From: Trichodesmium erythraeum GBRTRLIN201
Lineage (GTDB): Bacteria; Cyanobacteriota; Cyanobacteriia; Cyanobacteriales; Microcoleaceae
Reading direction: 5' to 3'
NCBI GenBank assembly: GCA_018457135.1
Contig: JAGGDU010000160.1
Location: forward strand, 84,315-120,038
DNA length: 35,724 nt
Both the position numbers and the translations under genes were made by a program. The notes beneath the pieces were generated by a model, which saw only the letters and a program-made list of their open reading frames with translations, was not told the origin of the DNA and searched no databases. Shown one piece after another: positions 34,979 to 35,724 of the stretch; the first letter of the stretch is position 1; every line of letters begins with the position of its first letter.

Positions 34979-35724
34979 TTAACTGCGATCCGTCAAAGAT
35001 ATCGGTTCAAAACTAGGTATAACTAAATCCTCATTCTGCCTAGTCAACTGATTATACAGTCTTTCAGTATTGGGAAAATTAGCAGCAGGGAGAGTGGGGA
35101 AACGGCGATAAGGAACAGTATCATCTCCAAAGAGCTCAATATATTCATCACTATTTACCATAGCATTGACAAAACCCTTAATACCTAAAGTTGCTAGAAT
35201 CTGATTATACTTGCGAATCTCAACTTGATCACGAGGAGCGCGACCTAAAAAATGCTTTGTACCCAGTTCAATAACCTTAGTATTAGGATAAGGCGTGTAA
35301 AACTCCTTAATATAAACTTGAGAACAACCTAATTCCTCAATAAACTCCTTGAGATTGATATCATTATTCTTTAACTTACTCTCCAGAAAAGAGAACTCAC
35401 TCCTCATGATGAAAGGAGGCATATCCCGCTCAAAAATCTGACGGTAAGCAGCAGCAATAACTAAATTCAACTGTTGCTGATCTTCAGTATTTATCAACTT
35501 AAATACCTTACACTGCTCCCGTTGCTTATTAACACCTTGCCTAACTCGGAACTTAATATCAGGTTCAGTGCGAAATATCCTAGGAGTTCCCAACTCCACA
35601 AACCTTGGTGTTACTTCTTTCTCTACTCGCAGATTTTTATTACCAATACTGCCTACCCTTGTATTGCGCAAAGACAAACCACCAGGAGTTAAGTAACGTT
35701 CATAAGGAATAGTATCTTCCCCAA
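34979..35724 (-). CDS. apcE: Phycobilisome core-membrane linker ApcE (3' part)
   Basis: The frame is open to the right edge; the start lies outside, so the in-frame TTG at 35677 is not a start. The 248 visible residues include [15 protein letters not shown], typical of the linker between REP domains, and one complete PBS-linker (REP) domain: [41 protein letters not shown], then [20 protein letters not shown]. The last part, [20 protein letters not shown]..., is the characteristic end of ApcE. ApcE organises the phycobilisome core and anchors it to the thylakoid, and carries the terminal phycocyanobilin in its N-terminal part, not visible here. The protein ends a little longer than usual (SLTDRS after PSFEPI). 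Confidence 0.9.
   Translation of the reverse strand, partial: GEDTIPYERYLTPGGLSLRNTRVGSIGNKNLRVEKEVTPRFVELGTPRIFRTEPDIKFRVRQGVNKQREQCKVFKLINTEDQQQLNLVIAAAYRQIFERDMPPFIMRSEFSFLESKLKNNDINLKEFIEELGCSQVYIKEFYTPYPNTKVIELGTKHFLGRAPRDQVEIRKYNQILATLGIKGFVNAMVNSDEYIELFGDDTVPYRRFPTLPAANFPNTERLYNQLTRQNEDLVIPSFEPISLTDRS

Noticed and set aside
1-35724. DGR reverse transcriptase or template repeat in the window
   Set aside because: No frame shows reverse-transcriptase motifs, and I see no third copy of the variable segment; it must be elsewhere if it exists.
1-35724. tRNA genes
   Set aside because: No cloverleaf with a T-loop GTTCRA consensus was found by eye; a tRNA scan would settle this.

Overview
The window looks like chromosomal DNA of a filamentous, low-GC marine cyanobacterium, most like Trichodesmium or a close relative such as Okeania; the genus is an inference. 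The evidence is the end of an ApcE phycobilisome core-membrane linker, a Psb34 photosystem II gene, a DUF2811 gene and Ycf46-type ATPase, many HIP1 (GCGATCGC) sites, an AT-rich base composition, and unusually long intergenic stretches full of decayed genes.

Layout. (1) 1-6661, + strand: a ternary NTP-dependent conflict-type locus. It holds the end of a gene with an effector-associated-like (EAD-like) domain, a VMAP-like protein whose N-terminus is a near copy of that domain, a MoxR AAA+ ATPase, and a 1196-residue vWA protein. The vWA protein ends in two tandem FGE-sulfatase/C-type-lectin-fold modules. The 3' end of each module has the substitution pattern expected of a variable region of a diversity-generating retroelement (DGR). 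No reverse transcriptase or template is in the window, so the retroelement would have to act from elsewhere. (2) 7354-11671: a ferric-reductase-like membrane protein, a membrane-anchored WD40 protein, a DM13 protein and a VanX-type dipeptidase. (3) 11690-13150: a segmental tandem duplication of a two-gene minus-strand unit in which each copy has lost a different gene. (4) 13617-21333: a leucine-rich-repeat exported protein, a lipid-A-disaccharide-synthase-related protein, rnpB, thiG, psb34 and a large TPR protein. (5) 21760-23856: a response-regulator remnant, protoporphyrinogen oxidase and a DUF2811 protein. (6) 23857-24995: a noncoding, AT-rich stretch with five same-direction DnaA-box-like sites at 21, 22, 11 and 11 bp steps, a good oriC candidate. 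(7) 24996-30667: a hybrid-free sensor histidine kinase, a Gfo/Idh/MocA oxidoreductase, a TnpB remnant and a Ycf46-like ATPase. (8) 30950-34036, minus strand: a compact GTPase, FHA-like and vWA-membrane-protein operon with a broken P-loop, a GTPase N-terminal remnant as its first ORF and a decayed last gene. (9) 34165-35724: a decayed gene, a terminator and the 3' end of apcE.

How the genes may work together. In the first locus the vWA/FGE protein would be the sensor, with its ligand surface diversified by the DGR. MoxR would be the NTP-driven switch, and the VMAP protein the adaptor that recruits an effector by pairing of like EAD domains. The truncated upstream gene could be that effector or a decayed copy. 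The second locus (GTPase, FHA-like, vWA) has the parts of a related GTPase-based system but looks partly degraded. The rest is housekeeping: tetrapyrrole synthesis, thiamine thiazole synthesis, RNase P RNA, photosystem and phycobilisome parts.
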